Position numbers and translations under genes: made by a program
From: Betaproteobacteria bacterium
GTDB taxonomy: Bacteria > Pseudomonadota > Gammaproteobacteria > Burkholderiales > CAIKXV01
Direction: 5' to 3'
DNA: 57,300 nt
Assembly: GCA_947458265.1 (NCBI GenBank)
Contig: CANGYF010000013.1
Coordinates: 1-57,300, forward strand
The notes under the pieces: model-generated
The model's database searches: none
Seen by the model: only the letters and a program-made list of their open reading frames with translations
Told to the model about the DNA's origin: nothing
Part shown: positions 37,236 through 46,916 of the stretch, one piece after another
Position numbering within the stretch: position 1 is the first letter of the stretch
Layout of the letters: each line of letters opens with the position of its first letter

Positions 37236-38845
37236 GCTTCCTCTTCGCTGACCGCACCCGACCATGGCGAGAGCACGTCGGTCGCACCGAAGTGGTTGCC
37301 GCTGACCGGGTCCTTGAGCACCGCACTCGGGCAGGCGAAGTTGGTGGGATAGACCACCAGTTCGGTCGCCTTCACCGGGAACTTCGCCTCGAGCGCCTTG
37401 CGCACGCCGGCCGGCAGCCGCGGATCGACCCCGACATGGTCGTTGCCGCTGGCATCGATGCGCGGCTGGTGAAAGGCCTTCTCGAGATCGAGCCCGTGGT
37501 CGATCATCAGCGAGGTCAACTGCATCACCGCCGGCATGATCTTGCGCCCGCCGGAGGCGCCGATCGCGAACCAGGGCTTGCCGTTCTTGCGTGCGATCAC
37601 CGGGCACATGTTGGTCAGCGCGCGCTTGTTCGGCGCCAGCGAGTTCGGCTTGCCCGGGCGCGGGTCGAACCAGTTGATGCCATTGTTCATCAGGATGCCG
37701 CTGGACGGCAGCACCACGCGGCTGCCGAACACCGACAGCAGGGTCTGGGTCAGCGCGACCATGTTGCCATCGCGGTCGATCACGTTCAGGTGGGTCGTGC
37801 ACGACGGCGACCGGATGTCGGCCTGCTCCACGATATCGACCGTCGCCTCGCCCATCGTCGCCAGTCGGTCGCTGTAGGCTTCGCGCAGCGCCTGGGCATA
37901 GGCGACGAAACTGTCGGCCGTCGGCGGGCCCTTCACGAACTTGCAGTCGACCAGTTGCTGCAGCGCACGCGCCATCGACGGACCGGCGGTGAGCCCGGGC
38001 GCCAGCGCCAGGCGCGCGCCGCGGTAGTCGATCTCGAGCGGCTCGAGGAACCGCGCATTGAACCCGGCGAGGTCGTCGGCGTCCAGGATGCCGCCAAGCT
38101 TGCGCGTGTCCTCGACGATCGAGCGCGCCACCTCGCCCTCGTAAAAATCGCGCCGGCCATTCTTTGCCAGCGTGCGCATGGTGTCGGCCAGCCCGGTGAG
38201 CTTCAGGCGGGCGAGGTCGGAACCGGGCGCCGTGACCGGCGGCAGGCCATCAGGCATCCAGATCGCCTTCGTCGACGCATAGCGCTGCAGGTCGCGCGCG
38301 GCAGTGGCGATCTTCAGCGTGAGGAACCAGTCGACGGCGATACCCTGCTCGGCGATCTCGATCGCCGGCTCCATCATCGCGGCGAAGCTGCGGGTGCCGA
38401 ATTTCTCGAGGGCCAGGCCCAGCCCGTCGACATGCCCGGGCACCGCGAACGACCACGGCCCGTGCACGTTGCGGTCGTCCTTCACCGCAGGCCAGGTGAA
38501 CAGATCGGTGGTGGTACCGCCGGTCAGCGGATAGTCGGCGAGGTCGACGCGGCCGGGCGATTTCGGTCCGAAGTCGACCACGTACACCCGGTCCTCGGCG
38601 GCGATGTAGACCATCATGAAGCCGATGCCGCCCAACCCGCTGTTCCACGGCTCGCAGGCGGCGAGCGAGAAGCCGGTCGCCACAGCGGCGTCGACGGCAT
38701 TGCCGCCATCGGCCAGTACCCGCGCGCCGACCTGCGCGGCGATACGGTTCTGCGACGCGACGATGCCGCCGCGCGAACGTGCCAGCGGTTTCTTCACGAC
38801 CCAGTTCTGGACGAGGTGTTCGTGTGCGGTGGGTGTCGAAGACAT
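37232..38845 (-). CDS. ggt: Gamma-glutamyltransferase family protein
   Basis: N-terminal nucleophile hydrolase of 537 residues, normally self-cleaved into large and small chains. It hydrolyses or transfers gamma-glutamyl groups, or acts on related amides such as cephalosporin side chains. The nucleophile is Thr 350 in the junction motif TTHLNVID, followed by MVALTQTLL and the glycine-rich IGASGGRKI. The N-terminal MVASQN-like segment (GGIVASQNRIAAQVG) and DGGNAVDAAVA are typical. No signal peptide is seen, unlike periplasmic E. coli Ggt. I chose ATG 38845; frames further upstream run through the divergent promoter and racemase gene. It is divergent from an Asp/Glu racemase gene. Confidence 0.92.
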   Translation of the reverse strand: MSSTPTAHEHLVQNWVVKKPLARSRGGIVASQNRIAAQVGARVLADGGNAVDAAVATGFSLAACEPWNSGLGGIGFMMVYIAAEDRVYVVDFGPKSPGRVDLADYPLTGGTTTDLFTWPAVKDDRNVHGPWSFAVPGHVDGLGLALEKFGTRSFAAMMEPAIEIAEQGIAVDWFLTLKIATAARDLQRYASTKAIWMPDGLPPVTAPGSDLARLKLTGLADTMRTLAKNGRRDFYEGEVARSIVEDTRKLGGILDADDLAGFNARFLEPLEIDYRGARLALAPGLTAGPSMARALQQLVDCKFVKGPPTADSFVAYAQALREAYSDRLATMGEATVDIVEQADIRSPSCTTHLNVIDRDGNMVALTQTLLSVFGSRVVLPSSGILMNNGINWFDPRPGKPNSLAPNKRALTNMCPVIARKNGKPWFAIGASGGRKIMPAVMQLTSLMIDHGLDLEKAFHQPRIDASGNDHVGVDPRLPAGVRKALEAKFPVKATELVVYPTNFACPSAVLKDPVSGNHFGATDVLSPWSGAVSEEEA

Positions 38846-38959
38846 CGTGGTGCTCGCAATGCAGTGGATCCGGGAGCTGACGATGATAACCGAGCACGTC
38901 AGGCGCCGACGTGGCAGACGGCGCACGCCGGCCAGGCACGTTTGGGTATCCTCAGTGCC

Positions 38960-39826
38960 ATGGAAAACGTACAGGGTCTGCCGGACGTGGATCCCGCCCC
39001 GTCCGATCGGGCACGCAGCGCCATGCCCGGACGGCGCATGCTGGGCGTGCTCGGCGGAATGGGCCCGCTGGCGGGCGCGGATTTCGTGTCGAAGCTGATC
39101 CGTGCGACACCGGTGGACACCGACGCCGCGCATATCCCGCTGCTGCTCTGGTCGGTGCCGCAGGTGCCCGACCGCCTCGCTGCAATGGAAGGACGGGGAG
39201 AGTCGCCGGTGCCGATGCTGGTCCATGCGCTGCGCAGCATGGCTGCCTGCGGCGTGGACCGGGTGGCCATCGCCTGCAACACCGTGCACTACTGGTACGA
39301 CGAACTGGTGGCCGGTGGCGGCCTGCCCATCCTGCATATCGCCGATGCTGCGTCGGAGGCGCTATCGCCGCCGCAGATCGTTCCGACGCCAGCCACCAGT
39401 GGCCCCGGCCGGCGCATCGCGCTGCTGGCCACCCGCGGGACCCATGCCGCCGGCTTCTATCCCCGGCGCCTGGCGGCGTTCGGCCATCGGGTGCTGGCGC
39501 ACGACGAGGCGCTGCAGCAGCGCTTCATCGACCCCGCGATCGAAGCGGTGAAGGCGTGCAGGCTGGACCTCGCCGGCGGACTGCTCGGGTCGGCACTCGA
39601 CGCACTCGCCTTGTCATCGTTGCGTGCCACGCGCGAAGGCCGCGATGGTGAGACCATCGACGCAGTCCTGCTGGCTTGTACCGAACTGCCACTCGCGCAT
39701 GCATCCATGGAACGGCCCGATCCGCTGCCAGTGGTCGATGCGACGCAGGCCCTGGCGCAGGCCTGCGTGCGTTCCTGGTTTGCCGGAGACGCAGCGCCCG
39801 GCAACCTGCACCGACCCGTTTCGTGA
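38960..39826 (+). CDS. Aspartate/glutamate racemase family protein
   Basis: Cofactor-independent amino acid racemase fold, 288 residues. The two acid-base cysteines sit in the expected motifs: Cys 106 (IACNTVHYW) and Cys 240 (LLACTELPLA). The N-terminal LGGMGPLAGADF loop is typical of YgeA/RacX-type enzymes. The start is ATG 38960; Met 22 is an alternative that would remove an unstructured leader. The insert from roughly 138 to 150 (Pro/Thr/Ser-rich) lengthens it beyond the usual ~230-250. Divergent from gamma-glutamyltransferase and upstream of msrA and an amino acid ABC transporter, it may process D- or L-glutamate/aspartate released or imported by them. Confidence 0.9.
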   Translation: MENVQGLPDVDPAPSDRARSAMPGRRMLGVLGGMGPLAGADFVSKLIRATPVDTDAAHIPLLLWSVPQVPDRLAAMEGRGESPVPMLVHALRSMAACGVDRVAIACNTVHYWYDELVAGGGLPILHIADAASEALSPPQIVPTPATSGPGRRIALLATRGTHAAGFYPRRLAAFGHRVLAHDEALQQRFIDPAIEAVKACRLDLAGGLLGSALDALALSSLRATREGRDGETIDAVLLACTELPLAHASMERPDPLPVVDATQALAQACVRSWFAGDAAPGNLHRPVS

Positions 39827-39871
39827 TTTTTCCTGACCTTCACTGACCTTCCCGTAGCGAGCGAGATTGCG

Positions 39872-40420
39872 ATGACCCAGCCCTCGATGCAGGTGACAAC
39901 CCTCGGCGGCGGCTGTTTCTGGTGCCTGGAGGCGGTGTTCGACGACCTTGTCGGCGTCGAATCGGTCGAATCCGGCTACATGGGCGGCCATGTGGACCGT
40001 CCGACCTATGCCCAGGTCTGCGGCGCCAGGACCGGCCATGCGGAAGTGATCCAGGTCACCTTCGACCCGTCGAAGGTGGGGTTCCGGGACATCCTGGCGG
40101 TGTTCTTCACGATCCATGACCCGACCACGAAGGACCGGCAGGGCAACGACGTCGGCCCGCAGTACCGCTCGGTGATCTTCCACCATGACGACGGGCAGAA
40201 GCACGAGGCCGAAACCTTCATCGCGGAACTGTCCGCGAAGAAGGTGTTTCCGGCACCGATCGTCACCGAGATCGCACCGGCGGCGCATTTCTGGGTCGCG
40301 GAGGACTACCACCAGGAGTACTTCGTGCAGCACGGCCACGAGCCCTACTGCCAGTACGTGGTCGCTCCGAAGGTCGCGAAGTTCCGCAAGGTGTTCGCCG
40401 ACCGGCGCAAGTCCGCCTGA
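39872..40420 (+). CDS. msrA: Peptide methionine (S)-S-oxide reductase MsrA
   Basis: Repairs S-methionine sulfoxide with thioredoxin. The 182 residues include the catalytic GGCFWCLE motif (Cys 15 nucleophile, Cys 18), the conserved GYMGGHVDRPTYAQVC region, TGHAEVIQV, FFTIHDPT and QYRSVIF. A further cysteine near residue 165 (EPYCQY) may act as resolving residue. ATG at 39872, 45 bases after the racemase gene on the same strand, so cotranscription is possible though no functional link is evident. Start site has only a weak GAGCGAGA ribosome binding site. Confidence 0.96.
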   Translation: MTQPSMQVTTLGGGCFWCLEAVFDDLVGVESVESGYMGGHVDRPTYAQVCGARTGHAEVIQVTFDPSKVGFRDILAVFFTIHDPTTKDRQGNDVGPQYRSVIFHHDDGQKHEAETFIAELSAKKVFPAPIVTEIAPAAHFWVAEDYHQEYFVQHGHEPYCQYVVAPKVAKFRKVFADRRKSA

Positions 40421-40538
40421 GGCCAGCGGGCGGCGTCAGTCTAGTCCGAACGATGACATTCTCTATCTCGAGGCCAGGCAGCAGCCTGTGGACAAGCGGC
40501 AGCCGGATATGGCTAGATGCTCGAGCGCATCCCGAACA

Positions 40539-40567
40539 TTGACGCAAACCGATCAACAACAGATACG
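40539..40567 (+). promoter_or_regulatory. Possible sigma-70 promoter before the amino acid ABC operon
   Basis: TTGACG at 40539-40544 is a good -35; exactly 17 bases on, GATACG (40562-40567) is a weak -10. If real, the transcript would begin almost at the TTG start codon at 40577, leaving little leader, which lowers confidence. Confidence 0.25.
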
Positions 40568-40576
40568 GGGTTCATC

Positions 40577-41473
40577 TTGAAACGATTCGTCCGCACTACC
40601 CTGGCTGCCGTGGTGGCCGTCCTCGCACTGCCGGTGTACAGCCAGTCGCTGACCGGCACGCTCGCCAAGATCCGCGACACCGGCACGATCACCATCGGCC
40701 ACCGCGAAGCCTCCATCCCGTTCTCGTATCTCGACGACAAGCAGCAGGCGGTTGGCTACGCGATGGACATCTGCGCACGGGTGGTCGACGCGATCAAGGC
40801 CGAACTCAAGCTGCCGAACCTGAAGGTCGTGCTGCAGCCGGTCACCTCGGCCAACCGCATCCCGCTGCTGCAGAACGGGTCGATCGACCTCGAGTGCGGC
40901 TCGACCACCAATTCGGTCGAACGCCAGAAGCAGGTGGCATTCGGGCCGACCTACTTCGTGATCAACGTCACTGCGGCGGTCAAGGCCTCCTCACCGATCA
41001 GGACGCTTGCCGACCTGAACGGGCGCACGATCTCGACCACCGCTGGCACCACCTCGGTGCCGCTGCTGAAGCGGTACGAGCGCACCAGCGGCATCGACGT
41101 GAAAGAGATCTACGGCAAGGATCACTCCGAGTCGTTCCTGCTGCTCGCAGACGACCGGGTGTCCGCATTCGTGATGGACGACGTGCTGCTTGCCGGCCAG
41201 ATCGCCAATGCCCGCAACCCGGCCGACTTCCGGATCATCCCGGAGTCGCTGCGCACCGAACCCTACAGCGTGATGCTGCGCCGCGAAGACGCGCCGTTCA
41301 AGGCGCTGGTCGACCGCACGATCGGCGGCCTGATGAAGTCCGGCGAGATCGAGAAGCTGTACGCGAAGTGGTTCCTGAGCCCCATCCCGCCACGCAAGGT
41401 GAACCTCAACTTCCCGGTCTCGCCGGCGCTGCGCGAGGCGTTCAAGAACCCGAACGACCAGGGCGTGCAGTAA
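40577..41473 (+). CDS. gltI: Polar amino acid ABC transporter substrate-binding protein (GltI-like)
   Basis: Periplasmic receptor for glutamate/aspartate-type amino acids. From the TTG at 40577 the protein has 298 residues with a clean signal peptide (KRFVRTTLAAVVAVLALPVYSQS, written here only to show its charge and length in two parts: KRFVRTT then AAVVAVLALPVYSQS). An ATG at 40517 would add 20 residues before the signal and is the alternative. Mature blocks: GTITIGHREASIPFSY, SANRIPLLQNG, DLECGSTTNS and the interlobe AFVMDD. The DLECGSTTN motif is the GltI-type ligand-binding segment. It heads a receptor-permease-permease-ATPase operon. Confidence 0.9.
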   Translation: MKRFVRTTLAAVVAVLALPVYSQSLTGTLAKIRDTGTITIGHREASIPFSYLDDKQQAVGYAMDICARVVDAIKAELKLPNLKVVLQPVTSANRIPLLQNGSIDLECGSTTNSVERQKQVAFGPTYFVINVTAAVKASSPIRTLADLNGRTISTTAGTTSVPLLKRYERTSGIDVKEIYGKDHSESFLLLADDRVSAFVMDDVLLAGQIANARNPADFRIIPESLRTEPYSVMLRREDAPFKALVDRTIGGLMKSGEIEKLYAKWFLSPIPPRKVNLNFPVSPALREAFKNPNDQGVQ

Positions 41474-41506
41474 CAGCCAGTCGAGGGCTCCCGGACGCGG
41501 CACGCA

Positions 41507-42244
41507 ATGGGAATCAGCCTCGACTGGTCGGTGTTCCTGCAGGAACTGCCGGAAGGCGGCGTCTTCTACTGGGAGATGCTGCTTTCCGGGCTCTGGTGGA
41601 CGCTCGGCGTCGCAGCCTGCTCGTGGATCATCGCGATGCTGTTCGGGTCGGTGATCGGCACGCTGCGCACCACCGACAGCCGCGTGCTGGTGTTCCTCGG
41701 TAATGCCTGGGTAGAACTGTTCCGGAACATCCCGCTGCTGGTGCAGATGTTCCTCTGGTACTTCGTGGTACCCGAACTCGTTCCACCACTGAAGGCGTGG
41801 GTGGTCGCCGCCGAGCCTTCGCATGCGCAGTTCCTGTCGGCCACGCTCTGCCTGGGCCTGTTCACCTCGGCCCGCATCGCCGAGCAGGTGCGCGCGGGCA
41901 TCCAGTCCCTGCCGCGCGGCCAGCGCCACGCGGCCCAGGCGATCGGCCTGACCACCGCCCAGATGTACCGCTTCGTGCTGCTGCCGATGGCCTTCAGGAT
42001 CATCATCCCGCCGCTCACCAGCGAGACGATGAACCTGATCAAGAACACGTCCATCGCGCTCACCATCGGGCTTGCCGAACTGACGTTCCGCACGCGCGAG
42101 ATGGGCGAATACACGTTCCGCTTCTTCGAGGCGTTCACGGCCGCAACGCTGGTCTACATCGCGATCGCGATGACCGCCAACCGGGTAATGGCGCTGATCG
42201 AGCGACGCACGGCCGTGCCCGGCTACATCGCCGGCGGGAAGTAG
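41507..42244 (+). CDS. gltJ: Amino acid ABC transporter permease (GltJ-like)
   Basis: Inner-membrane permease of 245 residues, HisM/GltJ type, with about five to six helices. The cytoplasmic EAA loop that docks on the ATPase is at RGQRHAAQAIGLT, and the hallmark ELFRNIPLLVQMFLWYF lies N-terminal to it. ATG at 41507. It lies 33 bases after the receptor gene and nine bases before the second permease, forming the heterodimeric channel with it. Confidence 0.93.
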   Translation: MGISLDWSVFLQELPEGGVFYWEMLLSGLWWTLGVAACSWIIAMLFGSVIGTLRTTDSRVLVFLGNAWVELFRNIPLLVQMFLWYFVVPELVPPLKAWVVAAEPSHAQFLSATLCLGLFTSARIAEQVRAGIQSLPRGQRHAAQAIGLTTAQMYRFVLLPMAFRIIIPPLTSETMNLIKNTSIALTIGLAELTFRTREMGEYTFRFFEAFTAATLVYIAIAMTANRVMALIERRTAVPGYIAGGK

Positions 42245-42253
42245 GGGACGACG

Positions 42254-42937
42254 ATGGATTTCGACTGGTCGGTGATCGGCGGCGCCCTCCCCTACCTGTG
42301 GAAGGGCATGCAGTACACGCTGGAACTCACCGCGATCGCGGCGCTCGGCGGCCTGTTCTTCGGCACCCTGCTCGCGCTGGCCCGGCTGTCGCCGATCAAG
42401 CCGCTGTCGATGTTCGCCGCCGGCTACGTCAACCTGATGCGTTCGATCCCGCTGGTGCTGGTGATCTTCTGGTTCTTCTTTCTGGTGCCGGTGATCCTGC
42501 AGGTGGCGATGGGCTACGAGCGGCCGCCGCAGGTGGGTGCCGAGCGCACCGCGATCATCACCTTCATCATGTTCGAGGCGGCGTATTTCTGCGAGATCAT
42601 GCGCGCCGGCATCCAGTCGATCCCGCGCGGGCAGATCCACGCCGCACAGGCGCTCGGCCTCAACTACAGCCAGACGATGCGGCTGGTGGTGCTGCCGCAG
42701 GCGTTCCGCAACATGATCCCGGTGCTGCTCACCCAGACCATCATCCTGTTCCAGGACACCTCGCTGGTCTACGTGATCTCGGCCACCGACTTCGTCGGCG
42801 CCGCGGCCAAGATCGCGCAGCGCGACGGCCGGCTGATCGAGATGTACGTGTTCGTCGCGATCGTCTACTTCATCATCTGCTTCACGCTGTCGCTGGCCGT
42901 ACGGCAACTGCAGCGCAAGATCGCCGTCATCCGCTGA
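42254..42937 (+). CDS. gltK: Amino acid ABC transporter permease (GltK-like)
   Basis: Second permease of the polar amino acid transporter, 227 residues. [17 protein letters not shown] and the EAA loop [14 protein letters not shown] are typical of GltK. About five membrane helices are visible. ATG at 42254, nine bases after gltJ; the ATPase gene follows 34 bases downstream. Confidence 0.93.
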   Translation: MDFDWSVIGGALPYLWKGMQYTLELTAIAALGGLFFGTLLALARLSPIKPLSMFAAGYVNLMRSIPLVLVIFWFFFLVPVILQVAMGYERPPQVGAERTAIITFIMFEAAYFCEIMRAGIQSIPRGQIHAAQALGLNYSQTMRLVVLPQAFRNMIPVLLTQTIILFQDTSLVYVISATDFVGAAAKIAQRDGRLIEMYVFVAIVYFIICFTLSLAVRQLQRKIAVIR

Positions 42938-42971
42938 TGCACGGCGCGTACGGCCCACGGAGAACCACAGC

Positions 42972-43706
<735 letters not shown>

Positions 43707-43815
43707 GGGCTTCGTCAGTGCGGGGACGGGCATATCGGGTTGCCGACTCCGTTCGTGTCCCCCGCCCCCTCGATCGGACACAGCAAAAGTCAACGCATCC
43801 GGAAGCCGCGCGTTT

Positions 43816-43830
43816 CGCGGATAATCCGCG
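43816..43830. repeat. 15-base palindrome upstream of the spermidine-synthase-like gene
   Basis: CGCGGATAATCCGCG is a perfect seven-base inverted repeat around one A, 49-63 bases before the ATG at 43879. The centre resembles a GATAAT -10 hexamer, but no -35 was found at a proper distance. It may be an operator over the promoter or a leader hairpin. Confidence 0.4.
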
Positions 43831-43878
43831 GCTTTGCCGTGCCCCCTGCGGCGTTGCCGCGCCACAACCGAGCCGCCG

Positions 43879-45948
43879 ATGTCCGCACCCGCCCAGCCTG
43901 TCACGCCCGCGCCGACGCTGTCGACGTCCGCGATCCTCCCCTACGCCGGCACCATCTTCCTGTCGGCCTTCCTGCTGTTCCTGGTGCAGCCGATCATCGC
44001 CAAGCAGATCCTGCCCTGGTTCGGCGGCTCGGCGGCGGTCTGGACCACCTGCCTGGTGTTCTTCCAGAGCACGCTGCTCGCCGGCTATGCGTACGCCGAC
44101 CTGACGACCCGCCTCGGCCAGAAGCGGCAGACCTGGCTGCACATCGGCCTGATGGTGCTGTCGATCGTCACGCTGCCGATTCTGGCTTCAGAAGCCTGGA
44201 AGCCGATCGGCGACGAAGAGCCGATCCTGCGCATCCTGCTGCTGCTGACGCTGACCATCGGCCTGCCCTACTTCCTGCTGTCCACCACCACGCCGCTGCT
44301 GCAGACCTGGTACTGGCAGCGCTTCCGCACCGGCGTGCCGTACCGGCTGTTCGCGCTGTCGAACTTCGCCTCGCTGCTGGCGCTGCTCGGCTTCCCGGTG
44401 CTGTTCGAACCGTGGCTGAACCTGAACGCGCTGGGCTGGGGCTGGTCGGTGATCTACGCCGGCTTCGTGGTGGTCTGCGCGACCACCGGCTGGATCTCGA
44501 TCAAGGCCGCACGCGACAACCCGATGCCTGCGCCGACCGCCGCCGAACAGAGCGAGGCAGCCTCGAGCAAGCCGTCCATCGGCACGCAGGTGCAGTGGCT
44601 GTCGCTCTCGGCCATGGGTTCGGTGATGCTGCTCGCGGTCAGCAACCACATCACGCAGAACATCGCCAGCGTGCCGTTCATGTGGGTGGTGCCGCTGTCG
44701 CTGTACCTGATCACCTTCATCCTGTGCTTCGACCATCCGCGCTGGTATCTGCGCTGGCTCTACATCGGCCTGCTGATCCCGGGCCTGCCGCTGATGGCCT
44801 GGAAGATCCCGTCGCTGTCGCTGTCGGTGGCCGCGCCGCTCTACCTCGCCGGCCTGTTCGTCGCCTGCATGTTCTGCCACGGCGAACTCGCCCGCCAGAA
44901 GCCCGATCCGCGCCACCTGACCCGCTTCTACCTGATGATGTCGGTGGGCGGCGCGCTGGGTGCGGTGCTGATCGCGATCGTCGCCCCGCTCACGCTGAAC
45001 GGCTATTTCGAGCTGAACATCTCGCTGGTCGCACTGGCGCTGCTGCTGATGCTGCAACTCGAGGGCAAGCAGTTGCTGATCGGCATCGCGGTGGTGTTCG
45101 CCACCTCCTGGTATGCGACCAAGGGCGCGCAGGAATACGCGGAGGACATGCGCGTGATGGAGCGCGACTTCTACGGCGTGGTGCGCATCCGCGACCGCGA
45201 GTACGACGGCACCACCTACCGGGCGATGCTCCACGGCAGCATCATCCACGGTGGACAACTGCTGGGCGAGAAGTACAAGGGCGTGCCGAGCGACTACTTC
45301 AGCGTCACCTCCGGATACGGTCGGATGTTCGCGGCGATGAATGAAATCGCGCCCGGCCCCCGGCGCATCGGGGTGATCGGCCTGGGTGCCGGCGTGGTGG
45401 CCGCGTACGGCCGCCAGGGCGACGACATCGTGTTCTACGAGATCAGCCCGAAGGTGATCGAGATCGAGAAGCGCGAGTTCAGCTTCCTGCGGGACACGCC
45501 GGCGAAGACCTCGGTGATCATCGGCGACGGGCGCCTGTCGCTCGAGCGCGAGACGCCGCGCGGCTACCATGTGCTGGGCATCGACGCCTTCTCCGGCGAC
45601 TCGATCCCGATGCACCTGATCACGCGCGAAGCCATGGCGCTGTACGTCAAGCACCTCGCGCCCGACGGTGTGATCATGTTCCAGGCGACCAACCGGTACA
45701 TCGACCTGATGCCGGTCATCAAGCGGCTGGCTTCCGAGTTCGGCATGGAAGCGGTGCTGGTGTCCGACAACCCGGCGAACTCGGGCGGTGCCAGCTACTG
45801 GAACTCATCCACCGACCAGGTGATCGTCACGAGGAACAAGGCGCTGCTGGCCCATGCCCGGCTGAAGGACGCCGAGCAGATCGTGGACCGCAAGGAGCTG
45901 CCGACGTTCACGGACTCGCACCACAACCTGTTCCGGATCCTGAAGTAG
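43879..45948 (+). CDS. Polytopic membrane protein fused to a spermidine-synthase-like domain
   Basis: 689 residues in two parts. Residues ~20-430 are hydrophobic with about ten to twelve helices, beginning LPYAGTIFLSAFLLFLVQPIIAKQILPWFGG, a hallmark region of this fused family (cited here in pieces: FLSAFLLFLVQP and AKQILPWFGG). Residues ~440-689 form a methyltransferase-fold aminopropyltransferase-like domain with SAM-site glycines GVIGLGAGVVAAYG (498-511) and GIDAFSGDSIP (Asp 569) at the catalytic position. Whether it makes polyamines is not known; most such fusions are uncharacterised. ATG 43879. Monocistronic and closed by the palindrome at 45959-46001. Confidence 0.85.
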   Translation: MSAPAQPVTPAPTLSTSAILPYAGTIFLSAFLLFLVQPIIAKQILPWFGGSAAVWTTCLVFFQSTLLAGYAYADLTTRLGQKRQTWLHIGLMVLSIVTLPILASEAWKPIGDEEPILRILLLLTLTIGLPYFLLSTTTPLLQTWYWQRFRTGVPYRLFALSNFASLLALLGFPVLFEPWLNLNALGWGWSVIYAGFVVVCATTGWISIKAARDNPMPAPTAAEQSEAASSKPSIGTQVQWLSLSAMGSVMLLAVSNHITQNIASVPFMWVVPLSLYLITFILCFDHPRWYLRWLYIGLLIPGLPLMAWKIPSLSLSVAAPLYLAGLFVACMFCHGELARQKPDPRHLTRFYLMMSVGGALGAVLIAIVAPLTLNGYFELNISLVALALLLMLQLEGKQLLIGIAVVFATSWYATKGAQEYAEDMRVMERDFYGVVRIRDREYDGTTYRAMLHGSIIHGGQLLGEKYKGVPSDYFSVTSGYGRMFAAMNEIAPGPRRIGVIGLGAGVVAAYGRQGDDIVFYEISPKVIEIEKREFSFLRDTPAKTSVIIGDGRLSLERETPRGYHVLGIDAFSGDSIPMHLITREAMALYVKHLAPDGVIMFQATNRYIDLMPVIKRLASEFGMEAVLVSDNPANSGGASYWNSSTDQVIVTRNKALLAHARLKDAEQIVDRKELPTFTDSHHNLFRILK

Positions 45949-45958
45949 GTGGTTTGTC

Positions 45959-46001
45959 GGCGCGGTACGGATCGAGGGGCCCCCTCGATCCGTACCGCGC
46001 C
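45959..46001. terminator. 43-base near-perfect palindrome between convergent genes
   Basis: A 21-base arm beginning GGCGCGGTACGG pairs perfectly with its complement around a single C. It lies ten bases after the spermidine-synthase-like gene and 28 bases after the stop of the convergent ABC ATPase gene, so it is well placed as a bidirectional terminator, though no T-run follows in either direction. Confidence 0.65.
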
Positions 46002-46029
46002 ATGGTGGCGGAAGAAACCCCCGCCCCGC

Positions 46030-46905
46030 TCACTCCACGGAAGCCTGCGCCGCACGTGCGTAGCCGGCCTGGATCTGGTCGCGCAGCCAGGCACAGATAC
46101 GGTTGAACTCGGGCGTGTCCTGCACGGTGACGTCGCGCGGACGTGCGAACGGCAGCCGCAGGTCGGCGACGATACGCGAGGGCCGCGCAGTCATCACCAG
46201 TACCCGGTCGGCCAGGAACACCGCCTCGCGGATCGAGTGGGTCACGAACAGCGCGGTCTTGTGGTAACTGTCCCACAACCGCACCAGCGCGAGGTTCATG
46301 TCGTCGCGCGAGATCGCATCGAGCGCGCTGAACGGCTCGTCCATCAGCATCAGCCGCGGATCGTTGATCAGGCCCCGGCACAGCGCGACCCGCTGGCGCA
46401 TGCCGCCGGACAGTTCGCGTGGCCGCCGATCCTTGAACTCCCCGAGCCCGACTCGCTCGAGCAGCCGGTGTGCCTCGTCCAGATACTCGGCCACCGGGCG
46501 CTTCTGGGTGCGGATCGGGAACAGCACGTTGTCGAGCACGCTCTGCCACGGCAGCAGTGTCGGCTCCTGAAAGATGTAGCCGAAGTCGCGCCGCGGGCCG
46601 GTCACGCGCGCGCCCTCGAGCCAGATCTCGCCCTCGGTCACGCCCTCCAGCCCGCCCACCATCGACAGCAGCGTGCTCTTGCCGCAGCCGCTGGGCCCGA
46701 GGATCGACACGAACTCGCCGGCAGCGATGTCGAGGTTGGCCAGCCCGACCGCCTCGACGTCCCCGCTGCGCGTCTGGTAGACCTTGCGCACCTGGCGCAG
46801 CGACAGGTAGGCCGCGTCGCGGTCGGCCGCGACCGGCTGCGGATGGCGCCATGCATGAGCGGGGTCGTCCCCGGCTGCGGACGCCGCGTTGCCTTGAATG
46901 TCCAT
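46030..46905 (-). CDS. ABC transporter ATP-binding protein, nitrate/sulfonate/taurine type
   Basis: ATPase of the SsuB/TauB/NrtD family, 291 residues. Walker A GPSGCGKST at 70-78, Q-loop FQEPTLLPW (typical of this subfamily), signature LSGGMRQRV, Walker B LMLMDEPFSALDA and switch His in FVTHSIREAVFLADR. The ~35-residue N-terminal extension is unstructured. ATG 46905 follows GGAGG. Last gene of a receptor-permease-ATPase operon; the permease stop is 11 bases upstream. Substrate could be a sulfonate, nitrate, a pyrimidine precursor or an aromatic acid. Confidence 0.93.
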   Translation of the reverse strand: MDIQGNAASAAGDDPAHAWRHPQPVAADRDAAYLSLRQVRKVYQTRSGDVEAVGLANLDIAAGEFVSILGPSGCGKSTLLSMVGGLEGVTEGEIWLEGARVTGPRRDFGYIFQEPTLLPWQSVLDNVLFPIRTQKRPVAEYLDEAHRLLERVGLGEFKDRRPRELSGGMRQRVALCRGLINDPRLMLMDEPFSALDAISRDDMNLALVRLWDSYHKTALFVTHSIREAVFLADRVLVMTARPSRIVADLRLPFARPRDVTVQDTPEFNRICAWLRDQIQAGYARAAQASVE

Positions 46906-46916
46906 CGCGTCCTCCT

